Source: Subtercola endophyticus
GTDB lineage: Bacteria > Actinomycetota > Actinomycetes > Actinomycetales > Microbacteriaceae
Direction of reading: 5' to 3'
DNA length: 64,000 bases
NCBI RefSeq assembly: GCF_021044565.1
Contig: NZ_CP087997.1
Span: forward strand, 186,001 to 250,000
Made by a program: the position numbers and the translations under genes
The notes under the pieces: generated by a model
What the model was told of the DNA's origin: nothing
What the model saw: only the letters and a program-made list of their open reading frames with translations
Databases searched by the model: none
Part shown: one piece after another, positions 49,191-56,564 of the stretch
Position numbering within the stretch: the stretch's first letter is position 1
Layout: every line of letters begins with the position of its first letter

Positions 49191-49216
49191 GTCACAAACC
49201 GGCCGGCTACTCGGTC
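49191..49216 (+). promoter_or_regulatory. ECF41-type promoter before the sigma gene
   Basis: GTCACA (49191-49196), 17 bases, then GTC (49214-49216). This agrees with the published ECF41 target pattern TGTCACA-N16-CGTC apart from the outermost base of each box. The first 12 bases, GTCACAAACCGG, are identical to the site before the epimerase pair at 53445. The sigma start is 61 bases downstream, implying autoregulation. Confidence 0.75.
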
Positions 49217-49277
49217 TTACCTGACGAGAGCTCTGTTTGCAGGGCCGAAACGTACGCACAAGAGACAGGACGGCCTG

Positions 49278-50201
49278 ATGGTGGAGAACACAGCAGACAC
49301 AGGCGATGGCGTGGCGGGGCGGCCAGTATGGTCGACGATTTCGGAGGCGACCGACGTCTTCAGCGCCGCCCGGCCGCGGCTGTTCGGCATCGCGTACCGC
49401 ATGCTCGGCAGTGTCTCTGAGGCCGAAGACATCGTGCAGGAGTCGTGGCTGAGGTGGCAGGCCACCGATCGCAGCGTGGTGGAGAACCCGAACGCGTTCC
49501 TGGCGACGATCACCACCCGACTGGCGATGAACCTGGCCCAATCCGCCCGCGCCCGGCACGAGACCTACATCGGGCCTTGGCTCCCCGACCCCGTCGACAC
49601 CAGCGCGAACCCGGCGCTGGGAGCTGAGCGGGGCGAAGCGCTCGAGTACGCAGTGCTCATCTTGCTCGAGAAGCTCACACCGGCTGAGCGGGCCGCGTAC
49701 GTGCTACGAGAGGCGTTCGACTACCCCTACGAGCTCATCGCCGACGTCGTGCAGGCGACGGAGCCGGCCACCCGCAAGCTTGTGAGCCGGGCGCGTAAAC
49801 ATCTGGCCGATGAACGCCGCAGACCCGCGCCGGCGGCAGAGCACAAGCGGCTGCTCAGCGCATTCTTGACGGCGGCGCAGTCCGGTGACGTCGCCGTGCT
49901 CGAGAAGCTGTTCGCCGATGATGTGGTGAGCTACTCCGACGGCGGCGGTGTGAAGCTCGCGGCGCGCATCCCCATCATCGGCCGTTCGCGCGTAGCGAAG
50001 TTCGTTGCAGCGTTCTCGTCGCATTTCTGGACGGGCGTCGACCTGCGCTGGGTCGAGGCGAACGGGCGGCCCTCGGTGGAGCTCTCGCGTGACGGCGTGC
50101 CGTTCACCATCGTGACGGCGACCACCTCTGCCGACGGCATCGATCAACTGCTGTGGTTGATGAACCCCGCGAAGCTGCGCCCGATGACCAGCGCGTCATG
50201 A
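49278..50201 (+). CDS. ECF41 family RNA polymerase sigma factor (SigJ-like)
   Basis: A 307-residue sigma factor: region 2 (PRLFGIAYRMLGSVSEAEDIVQESWLRW, residues 34-60), region 4 (about 125-180), then a SnoaL-like C-terminal domain (about 190-300). The three ECF41 signatures are present: WLPDP (101-105) in the linker, DGGG (221-224) and NPAKL (296-300). In this family the fused domain adjusts activity instead of a separate anti-sigma factor, and targets are usually oxidoreductase/epimerase/decarboxylase genes nearby. The next gene overlaps by four bases. I chose the ATG at 49278, downstream of the promoter site. Confidence 0.95.
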   Translation: MVENTADTGDGVAGRPVWSTISEATDVFSAARPRLFGIAYRMLGSVSEAEDIVQESWLRWQATDRSVVENPNAFLATITTRLAMNLAQSARARHETYIGPWLPDPVDTSANPALGAERGEALEYAVLILLEKLTPAERAAYVLREAFDYPYELIADVVQATEPATRKLVSRARKHLADERRRPAPAAEHKRLLSAFLTAAQSGDVAVLEKLFADDVVSYSDGGGVKLAARIPIIGRSRVAKFVAAFSSHFWTGVDLRWVEANGRPSVELSRDGVPFTIVTATTSADGIDQLLWLMNPAKLRPMTSAS

Positions 50202-50599
50202 GCTACAGCGACGAATGGCTGGGCGGTCGATCGGCCGTCGACGCAGACGAGCACCGTCGAGGGGTGCATGCGCTGTGCGTGGCGGCCGAGAGTGGTCAGC
50301 CGGGCATCCTGAACCGAGTGCTCGACCCGTCGGCTCGTATGCTGACCGACGCTGCGGGCTCTGTTGCGATCGACAGGCAGACAATCGTCGGCGCGTGTTC
50401 CGTTTCGGCGACGATCTGTGAGGTGCTCGCCCGTCACCCGATGCAGATCAGCGAGCACGAAGTCAACGGACAGACGGGGCTCGTGCTGCGGCGCCACGGC
50501 CGAGTCATCGGCATCGCGAGTGTCGACGTGCAGGGTGGCCTCGTCACCGACCTGTGGATCGTGCTGAACCCTGACAAGCTGCGGCACTGGAATGAGTAG
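50198..50599 (+). CDS. Stand-alone SnoaL-like domain homologous to the ECF41 C-terminus
   Basis: A 133-residue protein that aligns with residues 189-300 of the preceding sigma factor: EHRRGVHALCVAAESGQ matches EHKRLLSAFLTAAQSGD, and VNGQTGLVLRRHGRVIGIAS through LNPDKL (124-128) matches ANGRPSVELSRDG through MNPAKL. The DGGG motif is replaced by DAAG. It has no sigma regions. The start overlaps the sigma stop (ATGA), so the two are made together. It is probably a separate sensor or modulator that acts on the sigma factor; this role is inferred. It overlaps the next gene by 8 bases. Confidence 0.8.
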   Translation: MSYSDEWLGGRSAVDADEHRRGVHALCVAAESGQPGILNRVLDPSARMLTDAAGSVAIDRQTIVGACSVSATICEVLARHPMQISEHEVNGQTGLVLRRHGRVIGIASVDVQGGLVTDLWIVLNPDKLRHWNE

Positions 50600-51845
50600 C
50601 GCTGAAAGCACCGGGGTCGCCGCCGCCCGCGGCGGCCTTCGGGTCAGGATGCTCGCCCGCGACACCGACGAGAAAGGCCGTGCATCGACCTCGCTCGAGC
50701 TGTTGTTCGACCTCACGTTCGTCGTCGCGATCGCCAGCATCACCGCGCAGCTCGCGCACGGGATCGTGAGCGGTCACGCCGCCGAGACGCTCGTGCCGTT
50801 TCTCGAGGTGTTCTTCGCGATCTGGTGGGCGTGGATGAACTTCACCTGGTTCGCCTCCTCGTTCGACACCGATGATGTGCCCTACCGTCTGCTGACGATG
50901 CTGCAGATGGCCGGGGTGCTCGTTCTCGCCGCGGGAGTGCCGGCCGCGTTCAACGACGCAAACTTCACCGGCGTCACCCTCGGCTACCTGATCATGCGCA
51001 TCGGACTGGTGGCGCAGTGGGTGCGGGCGGCCCGCGACGACGCGCAGAGCCGGCGCACGGCGAGCCGCTACGCGGTCGGAATCGTCATCGTGGAGGCGGG
51101 CTGGCTGCTGCGTCTCACGCTCGCCGACGGTGGAGTTCTGCCGACGGCATGGTTGTCGCCGGTCTTCCTGCTGCTCGTGGTCGCCGAGCTCTCGGTGCCG
51201 CTCTGGGCGGAGCGCACCGGCCACACGCGCTGGCACCCGCATCACATCGCAGAACGGTACGGGCTGTTCACGATCATCCTGCTCGGGGAGAGCGTGCTTG
51301 CCGCGTCGACCGGGCTGCAGGGCGCCCTGAACGGCGGCGGCGTGAGCGGCTCGCTGATCGTGGTGGCCGTCGCCGGGCTGATGCTGCTGTTCTCGTTCTG
51401 GTGGCTGTACTTTCTCGAACCGAGCGGTTCGGGTTTGGCCGCCCGGCCGAATCGCTCGTACCTGTGGGGGTACGGGCACTACGGCATTTTCGCTGCTCTC
51501 GCCGCGCTGGGCGCGGGCCTGGAGGTGGCGGTCTCTGCCGCAGAACACTCCGAGGTCTCGGTGACCATCGTGGCCTACGCAGTTGCGTTTCCTGCGGGTG
51601 CGTTTCTGGTGTTGTTGTGGGCTGTGCACGCGCCGATCGTGGCTCGCCCGGTCATTCGGCCCGCTGTCATTCTCGTGGCGGCAGCGGTGACCCTGGTGCT
51701 GCCGTTAGGCGCCGAGCTCGTCGGCCTGGTCGCCGTGGTGTGCTGCATTGCTTTCGTTTCGGCGTTCGTCGTAACGATCACCCTGGCGCTGGGGCGGTTG
51801 CGGGCAGCTGCCTCGCAGGCCGCCCCAGCATCACTCACACTGTGA
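50592..51845 (+). CDS. ltrA: Low temperature requirement protein A family membrane protein
   Basis: A 417-residue protein with about ten to twelve membrane segments, with the LtrA family opening TSLELLFDLTFVVAIASITAQLAHG, the FFAIWWAWMNFTWFASSFDTDD segment, and ERYGLFTIILLGESVLA in the middle. The molecular function of the family is unknown. It overlaps the SnoaL-like gene by 8 bases and is thus in the ECF41 operon. Its last 11 bases overlap the end of the opposite-strand epimerase gene. Confidence 0.9.
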   Translation: MSSAESTGVAAARGGLRVRMLARDTDEKGRASTSLELLFDLTFVVAIASITAQLAHGIVSGHAAETLVPFLEVFFAIWWAWMNFTWFASSFDTDDVPYRLLTMLQMAGVLVLAAGVPAAFNDANFTGVTLGYLIMRIGLVAQWVRAARDDAQSRRTASRYAVGIVIVEAGWLLRLTLADGGVLPTAWLSPVFLLLVVAELSVPLWAERTGHTRWHPHHIAERYGLFTIILLGESVLAASTGLQGALNGGGVSGSLIVVAVAGLMLLFSFWWLYFLEPSGSGLAARPNRSYLWGYGHYGIFAALAALGAGLEVAVSAAEHSEVSVTIVAYAVAFPAGAFLVLLWAVHAPIVARPVIRPAVILVAAAVTLVLPLGAELVGLVAVVCCIAFVSAFVVTITLALGRLRAAASQAAPASLTL

Positions 51846-52596
51846 CGGGCTGGTGGTGGAGCCAGTCGGCGTAGCGGGTTGAGAACAGCCTCGCCTCCGG
51901 TGCGGGCAGCAGCTCGGTCTCGGTGAGGGAGCTGCCGAAGTACCGGGCCAGCGGGTCGGTGATGATGTCGCGCGGATCACCGCGGTAGGCGAGGTCTTGT
52001 CGCACGAATTCCGAGAGCCGGTACTGGTCGGGGCCCGCGATCTCTGTCGTGCGATTCGTCGGCTCTGCGGTCGCTGCGTCGGCCAGCGCTGTGGCTACGT
52101 CGTCGGCGGCGATCGGGCGAACCTGTGCCTCTGACAGCAGAACACGCTTCTCGACGGTTGCCGCGTCGGCGATGCTGCGCACGAATTCGTAGAACTGCGT
52201 CGAGTGCACGATCGAGAACGAAGACCCCGAGTCCCTGATCAGCCTCTCCTGTTCGTTCTTGGCGAAGAAGTACCCGCGTTCGGTTGCTGCCAGCCGGTCG
52301 GTGCCGACCACCGAGAGGGCGACATGGTTCTTCACGCCGGCCGCGGCCCCGTAGGTGAGCAGGTTGAGGGTCGACGCGTAGAAGAACTCGAGCGCCCCGG
52401 CCTCGTCGAAGTACGACGAGTTCGACACGTCGACGATCACGTCGGCACCGTCGAGTACGTCGGCCAGCCCGTCTGCGGTGAACGAGTTCACGCCCGTGCG
52501 ACGGGATGCCGCGACAGCGGTCACACCGCGCTCGGTGAGTTTTTCGACCACACGTGAGCCGATGAGGCCGTGGCCGCCGATGACGACGATTCTCAT
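51835..52596 (-). CDS. NmrA-type NAD(P)-binding epimerase, paralogue 2
   Basis: A 253-residue atypical SDR with Rossmann motif RIVVIGGHGLIGSRVVEKL at the start, VIVDVSNSSYF and HVALSVVGTDRL in the middle, and HSTQFYEFVRSIADAA. It lacks a YxxxK active site, so it may sense or bind NAD(P)H or act on an unknown substrate. The start overlaps the stop of its upstream paralogue (ATGA). The pair lies under an ECF41-type promoter, matching the epimerases typically linked to ECF41. Confidence 0.88.
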   Translation of the reverse strand: MRIVVIGGHGLIGSRVVEKLTERGVTAVAASRRTGVNSFTADGLADVLDGADVIVDVSNSSYFDEAGALEFFYASTLNLLTYGAAAGVKNHVALSVVGTDRLAATERGYFFAKNEQERLIRDSGSSFSIVHSTQFYEFVRSIADAATVEKRVLLSEAQVRPIAADDVATALADAATAEPTNRTTEIAGPDQYRLSEFVRQDLAYRGDPRDIITDPLARYFGSSLTETELLPAPEARLFSTRYADWLHHQPVTV

Positions 52597-53369
52597 GAGG
52601 CGGGAGTCGCTTGCGTCGTTTGCGCTGCTTGCGTCTCGAGCCACTCGTCGAACGTCGTCGAGAAAATGGTCGCATCCGGGCCGGGCACCAGGGTGCGCTC
52701 GGCGAGAATCGCACCGAAGTACGGGGCGTCAGCGTCGGCCACGACCTCGCGAGGGTCCCCGCGGCGGGCGAGAGCGCCACGCACCAGGTCGTCGAGGCTG
52801 ATCTCGTCGGGGCCGGCGATGTCGAGGGTGCCGTTCAGCGGGGCACCGGCGGCGGTGCGAGCGACGGTGGTCGCGACATCCTCTGCGGCGATCGGGCGAA
52901 CCAGGGCGTGCGAGAGCCGCACGGTGTTGCCATCGGTGGCGGCTGCGGCGATGCTCTGCACGAACTCGTAGAACTGGGTGGCGTGCACGAGCGAGAATGG
53001 GATGCCCGAATTCTTGATGAGCGTCTCTTGAGCGACTTTGGCGCGCATGTAACCCGAGTCGGGCAGCCGGTCGGTGCCGACCACAGAGAGAGCGACGTGG
53101 TGGGTGACGCCGGCGAGCTTCTCGGCTTTGAGCACATTTGTGGTGGAGGTGGTGAAGAAGTTCATCACGTCGTCGTCGGCGAACGAGGGAGAGTTCGACA
53201 CATCGACGACGACCTGGGCGCCCTCGAGCACCTCGGCGAGGCCCTCGCCGGTGAGGGTGCTGACGCCGGAATTCGGTGACGCGGGGATGGCTTCGTGGCC
53301 GTGCTCGGTGAGCTTCGAGACGACCTTGGAGCCGATGAGGCCGGTTCCGCCGATGACAACGATTTTCAT
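52593..53369 (-). CDS. NmrA-type NAD(P)-binding epimerase, paralogue 1
   Basis: A 258-residue paralogue of the next gene: KIVVIGGTGLIGSKVVSKL, VVVDVSNSPSF, HVALSVVGTDRLPD, HATQFYEFVQSIAAAAT. The same segments in the same order show a tandem duplication. It is first in a two-gene operon with an ECF41-type promoter 51 bases upstream, so it is probably a direct target of the sigma factor encoded 4 kb away. The substrate is unknown. Confidence 0.88.
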   Translation of the reverse strand: MKIVVIGGTGLIGSKVVSKLTEHGHEAIPASPNSGVSTLTGEGLAEVLEGAQVVVDVSNSPSFADDDVMNFFTTSTTNVLKAEKLAGVTHHVALSVVGTDRLPDSGYMRAKVAQETLIKNSGIPFSLVHATQFYEFVQSIAAAATDGNTVRLSHALVRPIAAEDVATTVARTAAGAPLNGTLDIAGPDEISLDDLVRGALARRGDPREVVADADAPYFGAILAERTLVPGPDATIFSTTFDEWLETQAAQTTQATPAS

Positions 53370-53419
53370 GGTGTGCCTTCCGTTTCGCCGCCGACTGATG
53401 CCGTGCGGTCACAAGCTAG

Positions 53420-53445
53420 GACAGAACTGCTGCCCGGTTTGTGAC
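53420..53445 (-). promoter_or_regulatory. ECF41-type promoter before the epimerase pair
   Basis: On the minus strand, GTCACA (53445-53440), 17 bases, then GTC (53422-53420). The 12 bases GTCACAAACCGG are identical to the site before the sigma gene. The epimerase start is 51 bases downstream. Confidence 0.75.
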
Positions 53446-53501
53446 GCATTCGCGCAAAGTGTTCTCGGTTCGCTCGTGAATGCGCCGATCATCCCGTCGC
53501 G

Positions 53502-53527
53502 GTCACAGGATGCCGGGCTGCACGGTC
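53502..53527 (+). promoter_or_regulatory. ECF41-type promoter, leaderless context
   Basis: GTCACA (53502-53507), 17 bases, then GTC (53525-53527). The same spacing as the other two sites, with a different spacer sequence. The GTG (53535) and ATG (53538) starts of the next gene are only 8-11 bases after the -10 box, so the transcript would have almost no leader. Confidence 0.65.
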
Positions 53528-53537
53528 TTTCTTGGTG

Positions 53538-54089
53538 ATGAACATTAATTCGCTGCTCCCTGATGCCGGCTACCGCATCCACGCAGAGACGACCGTTCGC
53601 GCCCGCCCGCAACAGGTGTGGAACGAGTTGCTCGCCCTGACGATGCGTGATCTGCCATGCTCGTTCGCGTTGACGCTGCTGCGGCATGCCCCGGCGGTGC
53701 TCACCCGTCGCGAGAGGCTTCCCTCACGCGACGAGACCTTCCTCGCGGCCACGCCGATTCCGGTCGTCTTCACTGACGCCCCGCACCTCATCGTCTCCGC
53801 GGGCGTAAGTCAGCCCTGGAGACTTTTCGGCGGCGAGAGACCACCGGTCATCTCTGGCGACGAGTTCGCCGGCTGGCACGAGCCGGGCTGGGTGAAGGTG
53901 GCCATGCAATTTCGTATCGAGCCGCAGGGGCCGGATTCCCGGCTCATGACCGAAACGCGCATCAGCGCTACGGATGATCGTTCCGCGCGCTTGTTCGCAC
54001 CCTACTGGTACACGATTCGTGCCGGGAGCGTCATGATTCGGCGTGAAGCAATCCACACCGTCGCGACGCGGGCGGGAGGGTGCTCGTGA
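53538..54089 (+). CDS. SRPBCC-like hypothetical protein
   Basis: A 183-residue soluble protein opening YRIHAETTVRARPQQVWNELL, a pattern of START/SRPBCC (polyketide-cyclase-like) proteins, with a later KVAMQFRIEPQGPDSRLMTETRISATD strand pair. The family call is by eye. It starts a few bases after an ECF41-type promoter and is divergent from the epimerase pair. Probable member of the ECF41 regulon; substrate unknown. Confidence 0.7.
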   Translation: MNINSLLPDAGYRIHAETTVRARPQQVWNELLALTMRDLPCSFALTLLRHAPAVLTRRERLPSRDETFLAATPIPVVFTDAPHLIVSAGVSQPWRLFGGERPPVISGDEFAGWHEPGWVKVAMQFRIEPQGPDSRLMTETRISATDDRSARLFAPYWYTIRAGSVMIRREAIHTVATRAGGCS

Positions 54090-54194
54090 TGCGCGTCGCT
54101 CGCCGCATCATCGTCTGGTTTCTCTCGGCCGTCGCCCCGGCTAACGCGGGAATCGTCGCTGCAGGATCCCGGTGATCGTGGGCGACTTCTGGAG

Positions 54195-54727
54195 TTATCT
54201 CGAACGCTCGGCAGGTTGCACAGCGCCAATTGTCTCTTCGGCGTCTTTGACCAACAGGTACATTGCCGCATCATTTGCCATGGGCATAGATTCGAAGCCG
54301 GATTTTCGATAGAGGTTGGCCGCAGATTCGTTCAGCGCGTCGACAATGATCGCACGGATTCCTACGGAGACAGCTGCTTCAACACACTTGAGCAAGGCAT
54401 CCTGAGGCAGGGACGCGCCCAACTCGAAACCATTGAATCGCTCGTCGACTGCGAGTCGGCCAATGAGCACGACCGGAATCGGCAATGGCATGTTTCGACG
54501 CGGCTTGCCTGGCGCGACGTCGAGCGAGAGCGAGTTGGCCGATACGGAGTAAAGCCGGCGATCACCCCGCTGTCGCGCTCGACAGTCACGAATGTTCGGC
54601 TTGCGCCGGTGGCTTCGTGCTTGATGGCGCGACCGGAGAGCCAGAAGTCGAGCGACGTATCGCCGCAATCGAAGCCCGCGACAGGGTCGGTTCCGTCGAG
54701 CCCTCGCAGCCTCGAGAACGTACTCAA
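54195..54727 (-). pseudogene. GNAT toxin of a DUF1778 TA pair, frameshifted
   Basis: The first part (from 54727) reads as a normal TacT/AtaT-type GNAT toxin: GLDGTDPVAGFDCGDTSLDFWLSGRA, FVTVERDSGVIAGF. Directly after GVIAGF the frame is lost; one frame over it continues LYSVSANSLSLDVAPGK, IPVVLIGRLAVDERF, AIIVDALNESAANLYRKSGFE to the end near 54195. A single missing base near 54560 explains this. The start overlaps the antitoxin stop (ATGA). Unless rescued by frameshifting, no active acetyltransferase is made. Confidence 0.85.
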
Positions 54728-54999
54728 TCGGAGAAGACGCTCGGGCGCGAGAGAAGATCAGCGAGCCCGCTGACAGGCTTCGCGGGCTGGTCGAGGATCT
54801 TGTTGAATGCATCCCAGGAGCGCTTGGCGAGGTTCGGTTCACGATCGACTCGAATGACTTCGCTCGCCTCCCTGACGAGTACCGGCACCGAGAAGTCGGT
54901 AACTGACCGCCCAGAGAGCGCAGCGGCCTGCTCGATCGCTGCCTTCTGTTCTGGCGTGAGGAGGAGTTCGAGTCTATCCGACTTGGTTGCGATGCTCAT
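54724..54999 (-). CDS. DUF1778 antitoxin
   Basis: A 91-residue protein with the ribbon-helix-helix-type start SDRLELLLTPEQKAAIEQAAALSGRSVTDF, the hallmark of TacA/AtaR-like DUF1778 antitoxins, and a C-terminal arm that would wrap the GNAT toxin. I chose the ATG at 54999. The reading frame is intact although its toxin is frameshifted, so it may now act only as a repressor. TGTACA repeats lie just upstream. Confidence 0.88.
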   Translation of the reverse strand: MSIATKSDRLELLLTPEQKAAIEQAAALSGRSVTDFSVPVLVREASEVIRVDREPNLAKRSWDAFNKILDQPAKPVSGLADLLSRPSVFSD

Positions 55000-55007
55000 G
55001 ACTCGGT

Positions 55008-55028
55008 TGTACAGCAAATCTCTGTACA
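55008..55028 (-). promoter_or_regulatory. TGTACA repeats before the antitoxin gene
   Basis: TGTACA occurs at 55008-55013 and 55023-55028, 15 bases apart centre to centre, with a related GTAC at 55033. They lie directly before the DUF1778 antitoxin start and suit an RHH autorepressor. Confidence 0.55.
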
Positions 55029-55125
55029 TTGCGTACGGTCGAAGCGGGAGTTCAGCCCAGACGACCGACACAAAATCGTCGGTGTGTTGCACTTTAGCTC
55101 TGGTCGGCGCATAACTGGAGTTGAT

Positions 55126-55707
55126 ATGAAAACAGTCACCTTCGATGAACTCGTCACCACTATTCGCGAACTGACTGTGGAGGGTCGACCATCAATAGGT
55201 CGACCATCAATAGTGGGTGTCGATGGTTTCGGTGGATCTGGAAAAACAACACTTGTCGTGCGGCTCGTCAAAGAGCTTGGTGACTCCGCCATTGTCGCCA
55301 TGGACGACTTTGTGGTCAAGAAGGCGATCGATGATTCGTCTTGGGAACACGTCTGGGACCGAAATCGCCTGGCTCGACAAGTACTCGAGCCTCTGGCTCA
55401 TGGTCATCGATCGGCATATGAACCGCTCGATTGGGAGTCAGGTGGGTTCGGCGCCCCAATTGATCTGCCCGATGCTCGCTATGTGTTCATCGAAGGGATC
55501 ACCTCGCTTCATCCGACATTGCGACACTTTTATGACTCTTCCGTCTGGGTGAATACTCCCATCGAGATTGCGATGAACCGTGGCCAGGCGCGGGACGCCG
55601 GAAATGAAAATGAGCGGGGTTGGAAGCAATGGGCGCAAAACGATCTGCACTACCTGAGCGAGACGCGCCCTGATCAGTTTGCCGATGCCGTCATCGAGAA
55701 TGCGTAA
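55126..55707 (+). CDS. P-loop kinase, uridine kinase-like
   Basis: A 193-residue P-loop protein with Walker A GFGGSGKTT (34-42), an acidic IVAMDDFVVKK segment as in uridine kinases, YEPLDWESGGFGAPIDLPDA, and VFIEGITSLHPTLRHFYD. It probably phosphorylates a nucleoside or similar small substrate. The ATG at 55126 has GGAG upstream. Residues 20-29 are a perfect duplication (GRPSI twice) caused by a 15-bp tandem repeat. Base composition is lower in G+C than the core genes, consistent with transfer. Confidence 0.85.
   Translation: MKTVTFDELVTTIRELTVEGRPSIGRPSIVGVDGFGGSGKTTLVVRLVKELGDSAIVAMDDFVVKKAIDDSSWEHVWDRNRLARQVLEPLAHGHRSAYEPLDWESGGFGAPIDLPDARYVFIEGITSLHPTLRHFYDSSVWVNTPIEIAMNRGQARDAGNENERGWKQWAQNDLHYLSETRPDQFADAVIENA
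55183..55212 (+). repeat. 15-bp tandem repeat within the kinase gene
   Basis: GGTCGACCATCAATA is present twice in a row (55183-55197 and 55198-55212). Being 15 bases, it keeps frame and adds five residues before the P-loop. Confidence 0.9.
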
Positions 55708-55977
55708 ACGTTCGGCCCCTGGATTTCGTGGAATCGAGCCGCGCGACTTTACGCTGTCATGGGTGGGCCCCGTCGGGCTCGAACCGACGACCCACGGATC
55801 AAAAGCTATCGGCAACCCGACGAAGGCCCCTGATTTCGAGGGGTCTTTCCAGTGATGGTGCGGACGTCGCGTCTTAGGTGATCACCTGAGATGTGCCTCG
55901 TTCATGCACGGTTGTGGGCATTTCGTGGGCGCGCCTATTTACTCGCGTCATCTGGTATGAATGGTTATACTCTGAGT
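55708..55977. other. 270-base gap with att-like site
   Basis: It holds the tRNA-Lys 3' fragment at 55760-55805 and a small hairpin (CCCCT at 55828 with AGGGG at 55840) followed by TCTTT that may act as a terminator. No gene is seen. Confidence 0.55.
55760..55805 (-). repeat. Partial tRNA-Lys copy, att-like direct repeat
   Basis: These 46 bases match 57159-57204 at 45 of 46 positions, covering the anticodon loop to the 3' end of tRNA-Lys, in the same orientation. Beyond this, the acceptor 5' half and D arm are absent. Duplication of a tRNA 3' part at distance is the footprint of tyrosine-integrase insertion. Confidence 0.85.
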
Positions 55978-55979
55978 AT
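55967..55979 (+). promoter_or_regulatory. Operator overlapping the mazE start
   Basis: ATACTC-T-GAGTAT is a perfect 6-bp inverted repeat with one spacer base, and it overlaps the ATG at 55978. It suits autorepression by the MazE-like antitoxin. Confidence 0.5.
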
Positions 55980-56223
55980 GAAGACGGCGATATCAGTTCC
56001 CAACGGTGACTTCGAGCGTTTCGAGCGTGTGGCCGACAAGCATGGTATGAACCGGTCGGAGTTCTACCGACTTGCTGCGCAACGGCTCGCCGACGAGTTG
56101 GAGGGCGCGTCGGAACTGACTGCGATTGCGAATGCGGTCCTGGCTCGTACGGGACAACCATCGGGTGACGGCTTGTTCCTGCGTGAGTCGGAGCGTGTGA
56201 TGCGTGATGGAACCGAATGGTGA
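55978..56223 (+). CDS. MazE-like ribbon-helix-helix antitoxin
   Basis: An 81-residue protein with RHH-type N-terminus MKTAISVPNGDFERFERVADKHG then MNRSEFYRLAAQRLADEL, typical of antitoxins that pair with PemK/MazF toxins in actinobacteria. The acidic C-terminal part would bind the toxin. It overlaps the toxin gene by 7 bases and lies between the two tRNA-Lys repeats. Confidence 0.88.
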   Translation: MKTAISVPNGDFERFERVADKHGMNRSEFYRLAAQRLADELEGASELTAIANAVLARTGQPSGDGLFLRESERVMRDGTEW

Positions 56224-56564
56224 CGGCGCGCGGCGATGTCGTCTGGGTCGACTTCGGCACGCCGAGGGGGTCGGAACCGGCGAAAGTTCGGCCGGCGGTC
56301 GTAATTCAGGAAGACTGGCTCTTGGCAACGAGCATCGCCACGGTGCAGGTCGTTCCACTGACCTCGAACACCGGACTTGAGGCGTTTCCCGGCAACGTTC
56401 TGCTTCCTGCAGAGGCGTCGGGGCTCGAGAAGGACTCCGTCGCCGTCGTCTCCCAGGTCGGGCCAGTCAGCCGCGAGTTCCTCGATCCCTATCCGGCGGG
56501 CCACGTTCCCTCGTATTTACTCTCCGAGATCAGTTCAGGAATTCGACTCGTTCTTGGACTGTAG
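56217..56564 (+). CDS. MazF/PemK family mRNA interferase toxin
   Basis: A 115-residue toxin with the family opening RGDVVWVDFGTPRGSEPAKVRPAVVIQ, the TVQVVPLTSN strand and SQVGPVSREFL. These are the RNA-binding and catalytic surfaces of MazF endoribonucleases. The frame appears complete (the usual length is 105-120), so the pair may be active. Confidence 0.9.
   Translation: MVTARGDVVWVDFGTPRGSEPAKVRPAVVIQEDWLLATSIATVQVVPLTSNTGLEAFPGNVLLPAEASGLEKDSVAVVSQVGPVSREFLDPYPAGHVPSYLLSEISSGIRLVLGL

Noticed and set aside
54089..54175. 28-residue frame directly after the SRPBCC-like gene, with a hydrophobic N-terminus
   Set aside because: It overlaps the previous stop and looks like the start of a membrane or exported protein cut short, but it is too short and unrecognised to call a gene.
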